From an uncultured Opitutaceae bacterium (GTDB lineage: Bacteria > Verrucomicrobiota > Verrucomicrobiia > Opitutales > Opitutaceae): a DNA stretch of 56,001 nt. The stretch is from the NCBI GenBank assembly GCA_937889545.1, contig CALAOT010000073.1, positions 1 to 56,001 of the forward strand. The letters are read 5' to 3'. The notes below the pieces were generated by a model. The model was not told the DNA's origin and did not search any database. It saw nothing but the letters and a program-made list of their open reading frames with translations. Position numbers and translations under genes: made by a program. This document shows positions 8,718 through 17,193 of the stretch, one piece after another (position 1 is the stretch's first letter; every line of letters starts with the position of its first letter).

Positions 8718-10115
8718 CTATTCTCGCGGTTTTTGGGGAGCCAGGCGGTAGCGCAGGAATTCCCGGGTGACCCCCAATCGCCGGGCCGTGGCGGAGATAT
8801 TATGACCCGTCTCCCGGAGCACCTCATCGATAAGATCCGTGATGACGGAATCGATCGAGAATCCCTCTTCTGGAACGCGCCAGATCGGATTTCGCCAGCC
8901 TATCGCTGGGTTGGGAGGCAGCGCTCCGAGGCTCTCGAAGTCCAGCACGCGTCCCCGGGCGAAGATGATCTCACGCTCGATGACATGGGCGAGTTCCCGG
9001 GCATTCCCCGGCCAGCTATGTGCCAGAAGGCGCGATTCGCCTGCGGACGAGATGGATATGTCCTTCAATCGGTGGCGCCGGCCGATGCGCTCCAAAAGAT
9101 GCCTGCCGAGCTCAAGCATATCCAACCCGCGCTTCCGCAGGGGCGGCAGCGTTATGTGAAGAAGGTGGAGGCGATGGTACAGGTCCTCTCGGAACGCCCC
9201 GTTATCGACGAGGTCCGACAAGGGCGCGTTCGACGCGGCGATCAACCGCACGTCCACGCGAATCTCCTTGGTCGCTCCAAGCCGCCTTATGGCATGATCC
9301 TCGACAACCGTTAGCACCTTGGCCTGTGTCGCTGCGGCAACGGTTCCAATGTCATCAAGGAGCAGGGTCCCTCCGTTGGCGGCCTCAAAAAGCCCGATTC
9401 GCGCAGTTCTGGCGTCCGTAAACGCTCCGCGCTCGTGGCCGAACAGCTCGGATTCGACAAGCGTCTCGGGCAGAGCCGCGCAATTCACCTTGATGAACGG
9501 CTGGGAACCCCGCGGGCCGCGCCGGTGCAACCATCCGGCAAGCAGGCTCTTCCCGGTCCCGGTTTCGCCTTCAATCAAGATTGGGGGAAGGCCCTTCCCG
9601 AGCCTTTGGTCGGATGCGAGTATCATGTCGAGCGTGTTGCGGACCCCGGCAAGGCTCTGTCCGAAGAAAAAGTCGTCAGCCTCCCTGGGCGAGTGTTCAC
9701 CGACGCGGAACTCGTCGCGCCGCGCTACGCCTCGCTTTTCGCGGCAGCGCATGAACGCTATCGGCATTTCATCCGGCTCAAACGGCTTGGAGAGGTAATC
9801 ACCCGCGCCATGGCGCATTGCCTCCACGGCATCCTTGATTCCTCCATATGCCGTCATCACGACCACGCCGGTGTTTTCCGAAAACGCTCTCTCCCGGAGC
9901 AAATCTAGCGCCTCTCCGTCCGGCAGATGAAGGTCGACCAGAGCGAAGTCGAAGCGCAATGCGGACAGTGCCGAGCGCGCCATCTCAATCGTTGAGACCT
10001 CGGTCACCTCGGCTCCGAGACTGCGAAGATGCGCGGCAAGGCGCCTTCGAAGTATAGAATCATCCTCCAGCATGAGAACTTCGCACCCGGCAGGAGGCTC
10101 GGTGTCGAGGGCCAT
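8718..10115 (-). CDS. NtrC-family sigma-54-dependent response regulator (GAFTDA variant)
   Basis: About 465 residues from ATG 10115 (MALDTEPPAG); ATG 10142 is an alternative. Receiver (1-125, phospho-Asp in LVDLHLP), AAA+ domain (Walker A GETGTGKS, Walker B GGTLLLDDIG) and a Fis-type HTH at the C-terminus (NISATARRLGVTREFLRYRL). The sigma-54-contacting loop reads GAFTDA where GAFTGA is the consensus, a change in a residue that matters for polymerase contact. It is first in a minus-strand operon with the secreted hypothetical and the histidine kinase. A near-consensus -24/-12 promoter lies on the other strand about 225 bases upstream, ahead of the TonB operon, the most obvious target. Confidence 0.88.
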   Translation of the reverse strand: MALDTEPPAGCEVLMLEDDSILRRRLAAHLRSLGAEVTEVSTIEMARSALSALRFDFALVDLHLPDGEALDLLRERAFSENTGVVVMTAYGGIKDAVEAMRHGAGDYLSKPFEPDEMPIAFMRCREKRGVARRDEFRVGEHSPREADDFFFGQSLAGVRNTLDMILASDQRLGKGLPPILIEGETGTGKSLLAGWLHRRGPRGSQPFIKVNCAALPETLVESELFGHERGAFTDARTARIGLFEAANGGTLLLDDIGTVAAATQAKVLTVVEDHAIRRLGATKEIRVDVRLIAASNAPLSDLVDNGAFREDLYHRLHLLHITLPPLRKRGLDMLELGRHLLERIGRRHRLKDISISSAGESRLLAHSWPGNARELAHVIEREIIFARGRVLDFESLGALPPNPAIGWRNPIWRVPEEGFSIDSVITDLIDEVLRETGHNISATARRLGVTREFLRYRLAPQKPRE

Positions 10116-10194
10116 GGACCCAGCAATGCGAGCAGTGCACATGAAGGCATCAACACTATTCGCGAACGCCAGGCCGGCGGGCTCGAATCCGTCA

Positions 10195-10255
10195 TTGGTT
10201 GCCTACGTCAAATCAATGGTCGCAACGATCGCTGCACGTGGGCGCATGCAACCAA
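10195..10255. promoter_or_regulatory. Possible enhancer (UAS) dyad for the sigma-54 activator
   Basis: TTGGTTGC at 10195-10202 and GCAACCAA at 10248-10255 form an 8-bp inverted repeat 85-145 bases upstream of the sigma-54 element, the distance range used by NtrC-type activators. The halves are far apart, so this is a weak call. The rest of 10116-10675 shows no coding potential I trust. Confidence 0.25.
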
Positions 10256-10339
10256 CCAGCGAGGCTCTGGGAAGGTCGGCAAGGGCGGCTGATTTGCTAG
10301 CTCCTCCGCTCAAGCACCTTAGCATTACCCAGCGCTGCA

Positions 10340-10355
10340 TGGCACGGTGCGTGCA
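10340..10355 (+). promoter_or_regulatory. Sigma-54 (-24/-12) promoter of the TonB operon
   Basis: TGGCACGGTGCGTGCA matches the RpoN consensus TGGCACG-N4-TTGCW except for one T-to-G change in the -12 box. The GG and GC dinucleotides have the required 10-base gap. Transcription would start near 10366, about 310 bases before the first gene. An NtrC-type regulator gene lies divergently next to it. Confidence 0.7.
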
Positions 10356-10675
10356 GTGGCAATCGTAGCTACTCCAGATGCCGTCCGATAAAATCTTGCC
10401 TGACCCGCGAATGTTCAAGAGCGGGAGTCCTCCGGTAGGTTCTCCAATGTGCGAATGACAATTGAACCTTCTTGCTTGGCTCGATCCCATCCGCGCATCC
10501 AAGGCGAATCGGCTGCCTTTCGGTCTTGCAGGTGCAGGCACACGAGTGCTGGATTTTTCGCGCACGGCCCATCCGACGCTCCGCAGGATGATTGCCTTGG
10601 GTACTATGCCTTTATTGCCCATGGTCATTCACTCCGTGGGTCGACCTCCGCGGTGTTGGGTTCCAACCCCAAAAC

Positions 10676-11473
10676 ATGAACATGTCTCCACTGCACGCTA
10701 TCCGGCTGCTTCTGCTGCCATCCGTCTTGCTAGCGGCCGCCCTTGGCGCCGAGCCCGATGCCGATCCGCTCGGGCCGGGCGGAAAGGCGGCGAGCGACTG
10801 GATCAAGACCCGCTTGGAGACTGCGCGCATCGAGAGCGCCTGGACTTCGGAGCAGCCGCTCCTTGGGTCGACGGTCAATGGGCTGATTGAACGCGCCCAG
10901 ACACTTGAGGGAAAGCGCGACCTTCTGAAGGCCACGACTGCCCGGGACCGCGAAGAGATCGAAATGCTGGAGGCCAAGAACAAGACCGCGGCGGACGACC
11001 TGCATGCTGCCGAGGCCAGACTGCAGGCGCTGATTGGGAAGCTGATCGACCTGCGCCCATCGCTGCCGCCCCGACTTTCGGAAGCACTAGACCTTTCGTA
11101 CCGAAGCCTCGGGAACTCAAGGCTGGGCATCGGCGAGCGCATGCAACTGGCAATGACGATACTAAACCGTTGCTCGCTCTTCAACCGCTCGGTCACATGC
11201 GGGGACGAGGTCCTGACGATCGATGGGGAGCAGGGCGCGAAGTCGCTCGAGGTAATCTACTGGGGGCTCAGCCACGGCTACGCGCTGGACCGAGCGGCGA
11301 AAAGGGCTTGGTACGGAGCGCCGGGACCCCGAGGCTGGCAGTGGGAGCCGAGTCCCGATGCGGTGCGCCCAGTTGAGAAGCTGATCGCGGTTTACAACGA
11401 CAAGGCCGATCCGGATTTTGTCCACGTGCCGGCCGTGTTGGGCCAACCCCAGGCGGAAACCCCCAAGAATTGA
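10676..11473 (+). CDS. DUF3450 family periplasmic protein, first gene of the TonB operon
   Basis: 265 residues from ATG 10676 (MNMSPLHAIR); the ATG at 10682 is equally possible, and an upstream in-frame extension lacks coding character. Signal peptide (1-23), then a long coiled coil (about 55-110: TLEGKRDLLKATTARDREEIEMLEAKNK) and the C-terminal DUF3450 region with YWGLSHGYALD. Genes of this family usually precede a TtpC/ExbB/ExbD/TonB set, as here. It probably forms a periplasmic complex with the long ExbB-like protein that follows six bases later; its exact role is not established. Confidence 0.85.
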   Translation: MNMSPLHAIRLLLLPSVLLAAALGAEPDADPLGPGGKAASDWIKTRLETARIESAWTSEQPLLGSTVNGLIERAQTLEGKRDLLKATTARDREEIEMLEAKNKTAADDLHAAEARLQALIGKLIDLRPSLPPRLSEALDLSYRSLGNSRLGIGERMQLAMTILNRCSLFNRSVTCGDEVLTIDGEQGAKSLEVIYWGLSHGYALDRAAKRAWYGAPGPRGWQWEPSPDAVRPVEKLIAVYNDKADPDFVHVPAVLGQPQAETPKN

Positions 11474-11479
11474 GCCCAG

Positions 11480-12901
11480 ATGAAGACCCGATTCATAACG
11501 GCACTCGCGTCAATCATCCTGCTGGCGGCAACCGTCCGTGGAGAGGAGACGTTCGACGAGGCGATGAAGCGCGCGGCGGCAGATTACGGCGAACGACTTC
11601 GGAAGGCTGCCGACGAGTTGAACAGCGCCCGCAAGCGCATCGCTGATGAAAAGGCTCCGTTTCTGAAGGAGATTCGCTCGGCTGAAGACCGAATTGTCAC
11701 GGCGCAGAGCGAGATTGAGCGCCTGGAGGCCGGCCAGCAGGATGTGTCTGAGCAGCGCCGGAAGCTGCTGATGGAACTGGACGCCGCGCGGAAGAACTCC
11801 GCCTACCTCGGCACGCTCGCCCACGACGGGCTGACGGCGTTCGGCGAAAGCTTTGCGCCGGGCGAGGGCCAGCTGCTTTCCGGCCGTGTGCAGGCGCTTG
11901 AGCAGAAACTCGACGACAGCTCCACGGGTGCGCCCGCCCAGTCTGCCGTCGATATTGCGGTGTTTCTCCAGGAGCGCACGAAGCGTGCGCTGGGCGGGTA
12001 CGCGGCGGCCGGCAGCTCGCTTACCGAAGGGAACAGCCAGGTGATCCCCGGAACGTTTGCATTCTTGGGCCCCGAGACCTACTTCCTGCCGGACGGCGGG
12101 GGCGCCGCCGGCACGGCGAGGCCGCGCGCGGGTTCGGTTTATCCCGTCACCTTCAAGCTGTCCGACTGGACGCCTCAGGACGCCTCGGCGTTTTTCCAGG
12201 GCAAGCAGGCCACGATTCTCGCCGATGCTTCCGGCGGGAAGGCGCTGCGCCTGAAGGAAACGAGGGGAACCGTCTTGGAACACATCCAAAAGGGAGGGTT
12301 TGTCGCCTATGCGATCATTGCGGTGGGCTTTCTGTCGCTGGCGATGATCGGGCAGAAGATCGGCGACCTTTTCCAGTTGTCTGTGGACTCGCCCCAGGCG
12401 GTGCGTGCATTCCTGGCGAAAATGTCCGCCGGCGGACGGTCCCAAGCGGAAGAAGCCTTGAAGGCGCTCAGCGCGCCGGTGCGCGAGCTCTTCCTTGTCG
12501 GAGCGCGATATGCCGAGAGCCCCAAGGAGATTTTGGAAGAGCATCTCCAATCCGTGCTCCTCCGTCAGAGGCTTCATTACGAGCGCCGGCTTCCCTTGCT
12601 TGCGGTGATTGCGACCGCGGCGCCGCTCATGGGCCTGCTAGGCACCGTGGTCGGCATGGTCAGGACGTTTGCGCTGATCACGGTATTTGGAACCGGCAAC
12701 GCGGGCAAGCTCGCCAGCGGAATTTCCGAGGTGCTCGTTGCCACCGAACTGGGCCTGATCGTTGCCATACCGACCCTGATAGCTCACGGGTTCCTTGCCC
12801 ACCGCATCCAGAGGAACCTTTCGCTGCTCGAGCGCTACGCCCTCGAGTTCATCACCGCCACCGAAACCGCGAAGACCGGCGGGAGACCGATGCCCATATG
12901 A
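11480..12901 (+). CDS. TtpC-like long MotA/TolQ/ExbB proton channel protein
   Basis: 473 residues: signal peptide (1-21), periplasmic coiled coil (about 22-110, DELNSARKRIADEKAPFLKE), globular periplasmic region, then a MotA/TolQ/ExbB channel domain with TM helices near 275-295, 370-395 and 415-440. The channel signature is LLAVIATAAPLMGLLGTVVGM, followed by GISEVLVATELGLIVAIP. In TonB2-type systems, a long ExbB-like protein of this layout (TtpC) works with ExbB2/ExbD2 and is thought to pass energy across the periplasm. The stop overlaps the next start as ATGA. Confidence 0.9.
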   Translation: MKTRFITALASIILLAATVRGEETFDEAMKRAAADYGERLRKAADELNSARKRIADEKAPFLKEIRSAEDRIVTAQSEIERLEAGQQDVSEQRRKLLMELDAARKNSAYLGTLAHDGLTAFGESFAPGEGQLLSGRVQALEQKLDDSSTGAPAQSAVDIAVFLQERTKRALGGYAAAGSSLTEGNSQVIPGTFAFLGPETYFLPDGGGAAGTARPRAGSVYPVTFKLSDWTPQDASAFFQGKQATILADASGGKALRLKETRGTVLEHIQKGGFVAYAIIAVGFLSLAMIGQKIGDLFQLSVDSPQAVRAFLAKMSAGGRSQAEEALKALSAPVRELFLVGARYAESPKEILEEHLQSVLLRQRLHYERRLPLLAVIATAAPLMGLLGTVVGMVRTFALITVFGTGNAGKLASGISEVLVATELGLIVAIPTLIAHGFLAHRIQRNLSLLERYALEFITATETAKTGGRPMPI

Positions 12902-13395
12902 AGCCTCTCGTGGAACTCGTGCAAAGGGGCGGGCCCGTCATGATAGCGATCTTGGGCTTGTCCGTCATCCTGTATTCGCGGTGCTTTAGGCTGTTGCTTT
13001 CGCTTTGGCGGTCTAGCCGCGAGCTGGACAGCCGCGGATCGGCGCAGGAAAGGCGACTGCCCCAGTTGCGGCGGGAGCGAGAAGAGGTGCAGGAGTCATT
13101 CCGGCAGCAGCGTATCGCGCTGGGCGCGATGATAGCGGCGGCACCTCTGCTCGGCCTGCTCGGCACGGTGAGCGGGATGGTGACGACTTTTGAAAGCCTT
13201 TCGGGGCACTCGATGGAAAAGACCATGGAGGGCCTGGCGCGGGGCATCTCGGAGGTGCTTGTGGCCACGGAGTCGGGCTTGGTGGTGGCAATCCCGGCAC
13301 TCATGGTCGTCCACATCGCCAACGGCAGCGTTCGAAGGTACATGCAGAAGCTGAACAGAATTGAACGGAGCGTCTTGCCGGATGCGTCGCCATGA
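12898..13395 (+). CDS. exbB: ExbB-like proton channel subunit
   Basis: 165 residues, three membrane helices in ExbB order. The channel helix reads IALGAMIAAAPLLGLLGTVSGM and is followed by LARGISEVLVATESGLVVAIPALM, which aligns with the same stretch in the upstream long paralogue. It overlaps both neighbours by four bases, so the three channel genes are translationally coupled. It would form the inner-membrane proton channel that energises TonB. Confidence 0.92.
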   Translation: MKPLVELVQRGGPVMIAILGLSVILYSRCFRLLLSLWRSSRELDSRGSAQERRLPQLRREREEVQESFRQQRIALGAMIAAAPLLGLLGTVSGMVTTFESLSGHSMEKTMEGLARGISEVLVATESGLVVAIPALMVVHIANGSVRRYMQKLNRIERSVLPDASP

Positions 13396-13805
13396 TCGGG
13401 AAGAACATTGGACGCAGCCGGTTTGAGGCCACGCACATCGACATGGTCCCGATGGTCGACTGCGTCATGGTGCTTGTGATATTCCTGATGATCAGCAGCG
13501 CGTTCATCAACGACCCCGGTGTCGAAGTGCAGAAGCCTGACGTGAGCGGCTCGCTGAGCGGCGACCAGAACGCGCTCCTGATAGCGATCACGGCGGACAA
13601 TCGCATCTATTTTGACGGCCAGGAGATCCGCACCGACCAGGTCGCTGCGGTTGTGAAGCAGGCCGCCATCGGGCGGTTTCCGTCGCTCATCATCCGCGGG
13701 GACCGTTCGTCCAACCTCGGGGTATTTGCCGCCGTGTATTCGGAGGCAAAGCGCTCAGGGATTCAACATGTGGAGTTCGCCACGACCCGGGCGGATGGAC
13801 CCTGA
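13392..13805 (+). CDS. exbD: ExbD-like biopolymer transport protein
   Basis: 137 residues: short cytoplasmic N-terminus, one TM helix (MVPMVDCVMVLVIFLMISSAF) bearing the protonatable Asp (MVDCV), and a periplasmic ExbD/TolR domain ending in GDRSSNLGVFAAVYSEAKRSG. It pairs with ExbB in the proton channel. The start overlaps exbB as ATGA. Confidence 0.92.
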   Translation: MIGKNIGRSRFEATHIDMVPMVDCVMVLVIFLMISSAFINDPGVEVQKPDVSGSLSGDQNALLIAITADNRIYFDGQEIRTDQVAAVVKQAAIGRFPSLIIRGDRSSNLGVFAAVYSEAKRSGIQHVEFATTRADGP

Positions 13806-14550
13806 TTTCCCACCAATGGCCGAAGCCGCATCCATCCCCCGCTTTAGGAGCCGCGCCGAGCACCTTGCCGACGAGGCGCTTTGCCTTTCTCTCGGCGCCG
13901 GCCTCACCTTCGTCCTCTTCATGGGAATCGCGCACTTCGAGATGGTTAAGGCGGTCGCGCCGCCGCCTGAAATCGAGGACCTTCGGGCAGTATCCGCCAT
14001 TTTCGAGCCTCCGCCGCCAAAGGTGGAGGACCATCCCGAGCCGCTGGACATCTCCATGCCACTGACGGGCATCGATATCGAAGCTTCCGACAGCCCCGTG
14101 AAGCTGGCCGTGGTCCCCCCGGATCTCGACAAGCTTGTGCCGCCGGCGGACCTGCCGCCCCTCGCCACGATCCAGTTCGGCCAGCTCCTGACCGACCTCA
14201 AGCCGAGGGCCAGCACCTCGGGCGACTTCCAGCACATTTACCAGCAGAGCGAGGTGGATCAGCCCCCATTGGCGCTCGTCAAGACCATCGCGAGGGTCCC
14301 GAGCCGGGTCCGCGAGGACGCGCAGTCCCTGCGCGTGACGCTGCTGCTGGTGGTCGATGCGGAGGGTGGGGTGACGGGCATCAGGGTGCTGAAGCCGTCG
14401 GGCAACGCCAAGTTTGACTCCATCGTGCTCGAGAGCGTCCGGGACGAATGGGAGTTCAGCCCCGCGATAAGGAAGGGGAGGAAGGTGAGGTGCATGGTGC
14501 AGCAGCTCGTGTGGTACAAATGGACGGAAGGTTCGCCGTTCACAATCTAG
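13795..14550 (+). CDS. tonB: TonB family energy transducer
   Basis: About 251 residues from ATG 13795, overlapping exbD by 11 bases (ATG 13816 is an alternative). One N-terminal TM anchor (LSLGAGLTFVLFMGIAHFEMV), a proline-rich linker (FEPPPPKVEDHPEP) and a C-terminal TonB domain (LRVTLLLVVDAEGGVTGIRVLKPSG ending in VWYKWTEG). It carries proton-motive energy to outer-membrane receptors; no TonB-dependent receptor gene lies in this window, so the transported substrate cannot be inferred. Confidence 0.9.
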   Translation: MDPDFPPMAEAASIPRFRSRAEHLADEALCLSLGAGLTFVLFMGIAHFEMVKAVAPPPEIEDLRAVSAIFEPPPPKVEDHPEPLDISMPLTGIDIEASDSPVKLAVVPPDLDKLVPPADLPPLATIQFGQLLTDLKPRASTSGDFQHIYQQSEVDQPPLALVKTIARVPSRVREDAQSLRVTLLLVVDAEGGVTGIRVLKPSGNAKFDSIVLESVRDEWEFSPAIRKGRKVRCMVQQLVWYKWTEGSPFTI

Positions 14551-14553
14551 GCC

Positions 14554-15888
14554 ATGAGAACCGTTAAGATCCTTCTATTGGCTTCGCTCGCGGTCGCAGT
14601 CCGCGGGCACGCCCTGGCATCCGAGCCCAAGCTCGACCTGAAGCGCATCGTAAACGAGTCGAGCTCGTTCCTGAAGGAGCGCGAACCGGAAATGACGGAA
14701 GAGGAGTATGCCCTTTACAAGAAGGTAGTGACGATGCTGGCGTCCAATCCAGCCTTCGCGGTGAAGCTGCTCGAGGCGATGAACTCGGACAAGGAGCAGC
14801 CAAGTCCTGCGTTTCAGTTCATTCTCGGCAACGCCTATTACGCCGCCGGCGAGAACGACAAGGCGGAGGCCAACTACCGGAGCTCGGTGAGCCGCTACCC
14901 GACATTCCTGCGCGCGTGGGTAAACCTTGGCATTCTCTACTATTCGACCGGGCGGTATGGCGACGCGGTTCCCTGCTTCTCGAAGGCCGTCGTGCTTGGC
15001 GACCGCGATTCCGCGACCTTCGGGCTCCTCGGTTACTGTCTCCAGAAGAAGGGGGATCTCGTTTCCGCCGAGATGGCCTACATGCAGGCGCTAAGCGGCG
15101 ACCCGGCCAACGTGGACTGGAAGGAGGGGCTTCTTGGCATCTGCATCGATGGGAAGCAGTTTACCCGCGCCGAGTCCCTGGTGAAGAACCTCATCAAGGA
15201 GCGCCCGAGCGACACCCGATACTGGCTCGCGTATGCGAACATTTTGCTCTCGGAGAACCGCAAGGTGGAGGCGACGGTGCTTCTTGAGACCGCCGTGGGA
15301 ACCGGGGTTGCCGGCGTGCCGGAGCTCACCCTGCTGGGGGACCTCTATGCGGAGCAGAGACTGGTCCCGGAGGCGACGGAGACATATTACAAGGTGCTTG
15401 TCGCCTCGCCCGAGGTTGGGGAGCAGAAGCTGCTCCATTACGCCCAGGTTTTGATTTCTGGAGGAAGGCTGCAGGAGGCCGAGGGGGTGTTGGCCAGGTT
15501 CACGTCACAAGGAGCCGATGTTGGCGGCGTCGAGTTGCTCCAGACCAGGGCGGACCTTCTTGCCGCGCAACGGAAATGGCCGGAGGAGCGCCGGGAGCTC
15601 GACGAGGTATTGAAGCTCGATCCCCTAAACGGCCGGGCCCTCATCAGCCTCGGCAGGGCCTACGCCTCTGAGGACAACATCCCCCGCGCCACCCTCGCTT
15701 TCGAAGCGGCGTACCACGTCGCGAGCAGCACTTATGTGGCGAGCCTGGAGCTGGCCAATATCGAGCTCAAAAACCGGCATTATGCCAAGACCGTGGAATA
15801 CCTCCAAAAAGCACTCAGCATCGAAAAAACGGACGCGGTCGAGGACTTCCTGGTCCGCGTCAAGACTATGGTCGTCAAAGACGGCTAA
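14554..15888 (+). CDS. Secreted TPR protein of the TonB operon
   Basis: 444 residues: signal peptide (1-22) and roughly ten TPR-type helical repeats (e.g. FILGNAYYAAGENDKAEANYRSS, VNLGILYYSTGRYGDAVPCF). It starts three bases after the tonB stop. A periplasmic TPR protein is a regular companion of DUF3450/TtpC-type TonB systems, where it is thought to stabilise the complex; here that is inference from position. Confidence 0.85.
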   Translation: MRTVKILLLASLAVAVRGHALASEPKLDLKRIVNESSSFLKEREPEMTEEEYALYKKVVTMLASNPAFAVKLLEAMNSDKEQPSPAFQFILGNAYYAAGENDKAEANYRSSVSRYPTFLRAWVNLGILYYSTGRYGDAVPCFSKAVVLGDRDSATFGLLGYCLQKKGDLVSAEMAYMQALSGDPANVDWKEGLLGICIDGKQFTRAESLVKNLIKERPSDTRYWLAYANILLSENRKVEATVLLETAVGTGVAGVPELTLLGDLYAEQRLVPEATETYYKVLVASPEVGEQKLLHYAQVLISGGRLQEAEGVLARFTSQGADVGGVELLQTRADLLAAQRKWPEERRELDEVLKLDPLNGRALISLGRAYASEDNIPRATLAFEAAYHVASSTYVASLELANIELKNRHYAKTVEYLQKALSIEKTDAVEDFLVRVKTMVVKDG

Positions 15889-15896
15889 CAAGAACT

Positions 15897-17159
15897 ATGA
15901 GAACACACGGAAAAGCCCCCTCGAAATCGAACATCGCGCGATTTCTTTTTCCCGCCCTGGTCATTTGCAGCGCGTTGATTCCGGCGACGGCCGGCGCGCA
16001 GGACGCCGCGAAGACGCACACTCTCTTCATGGGCGCTGACGTCTCCGTCGGACTGGACAAGCAGCTCTATGCCGTCAGGGACGTCTCCGGCAGCTCCTGG
16101 GTAATCGATGTGGACGGCAAGGCAAAGGTCGTTTCCGCAAGAAGCGGGCCGATCGAACTGAAGGTCACTCCGTCGCTTAAGCTCACGGAAATCTCCGCCA
16201 CGGTCGCCGACCTGAAAGCAATGCCCGCGTTCTCTCTCAAGAACGACCCGTCCACGAGGCTGACACAGGCGCTGGACAATGCGGCTGAGCTCAATGCCGG
16301 GTACCAAGCCGCCGTGAACGAGGCGCAGGCCGCATTGGTCCATGCGCAGGATCTAGCCGGCTACTCAATCGGCGAAAGTAGCGCGGGGGCGCTTGCGCAT
16401 CCCGAGCCTGGCGCAGGTGTCCAGTCCCCCGCCGGCGGAGCGCTAAACGCTAACGCCGCGACTGCGCGCCTGACGACGGCACTCGCACAAACGTCAGTCA
16501 GCGCCGGCTCGGACCTCGAAATGATCGGGGACCGCGGCTCATCCCTGGGGTATGAGGCGATGGACGTGGCGTTTGAGGTTTCCTCCCAGCACAGGCTTGA
16601 GAACCCGTTCGTGGTGACAATCACCCGGTTCCACCCGAGGGGTACCAGCCCGGGAACGATCCAAAGGCTGGTTTATGCAAAAGCGCTTGGCCCGATAGGC
16701 GACCACCCGGTTGCCGTTCACTTCTACGAGGAAGGGTTTCCGCCGGCGTTCGAGCTGCAGGGCTTCGATGTTCACCTGTACAACCGGGGGGAAGAGGTCG
16801 CGACCAACGTCTCGCCCAAGCGTGTGGAGCTCACGCGCGACGAGGCATTTGAGTACATCAAGATGGAATATATCAGCGCCCACAAGGGCGACACGCTGGC
16901 CGCCGTGCCCGTTATGGGCAAGCTGCCGGCCGACCTGCCCGCCCGCCTGGCGGAGGGAAAATACGGCGACACGTTCTATGTTAAAGTTTCGAAGGACGGC
17001 CTGGCGGACGAGCCTTTCCTCGACGCGGCGTGCACCAAGAAGGTCGGGGATCCCTACCTGGAGTCGGTCGTAAGAAACATCCGCTTCAAGCCCGCGCTCG
17101 AAAGGGGAAAGCCTGTGGACGGCGTTGCGCCACTCAAGCTTTCCCAACTGGCGATCTAA
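15897..17159 (+). CDS. Secreted protein with TonB_C-like tail, paralogue 1
   Basis: 420 residues with a signal peptide (1-35, ending AGAQ). The N-terminal domain opens with KTHTLFMGADVSV and has SSWVIDVDGK; a low-complexity middle (about 120-200) is followed by a conserved C-terminal domain with FELQGFDVHLYNRGEEVAT, VELTRDEAFEYIKMEY and VRNIRFKPALERGKPVDG. The last stretch resembles the end of TonB_C domains. It aligns along most of its length with the next gene. It lies nine bases after the TPR gene, so it belongs to the same operon. I do not know the family by name. Confidence 0.75.
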   Translation: MRTHGKAPSKSNIARFLFPALVICSALIPATAGAQDAAKTHTLFMGADVSVGLDKQLYAVRDVSGSSWVIDVDGKAKVVSARSGPIELKVTPSLKLTEISATVADLKAMPAFSLKNDPSTRLTQALDNAAELNAGYQAAVNEAQAALVHAQDLAGYSIGESSAGALAHPEPGAGVQSPAGGALNANAATARLTTALAQTSVSAGSDLEMIGDRGSSLGYEAMDVAFEVSSQHRLENPFVVTITRFHPRGTSPGTIQRLVYAKALGPIGDHPVAVHFYEEGFPPAFELQGFDVHLYNRGEEVATNVSPKRVELTRDEAFEYIKMEYISAHKGDTLAAVPVMGKLPADLPARLAEGKYGDTFYVKVSKDGLADEPFLDAACTKKVGDPYLESVVRNIRFKPALERGKPVDGVAPLKLSQLAI

Positions 17160-17193
17160 CCGGGGCGCGGGCGCAGGCAGGCAGCAAAAACCA

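Noticed and set aside
10203..10628. A minus-strand open frame of 141 codons in the TonB operon promoter region.
   Set aside because: No recognisable domain, no ribosome binding site, and it overlaps the sigma-54 element.
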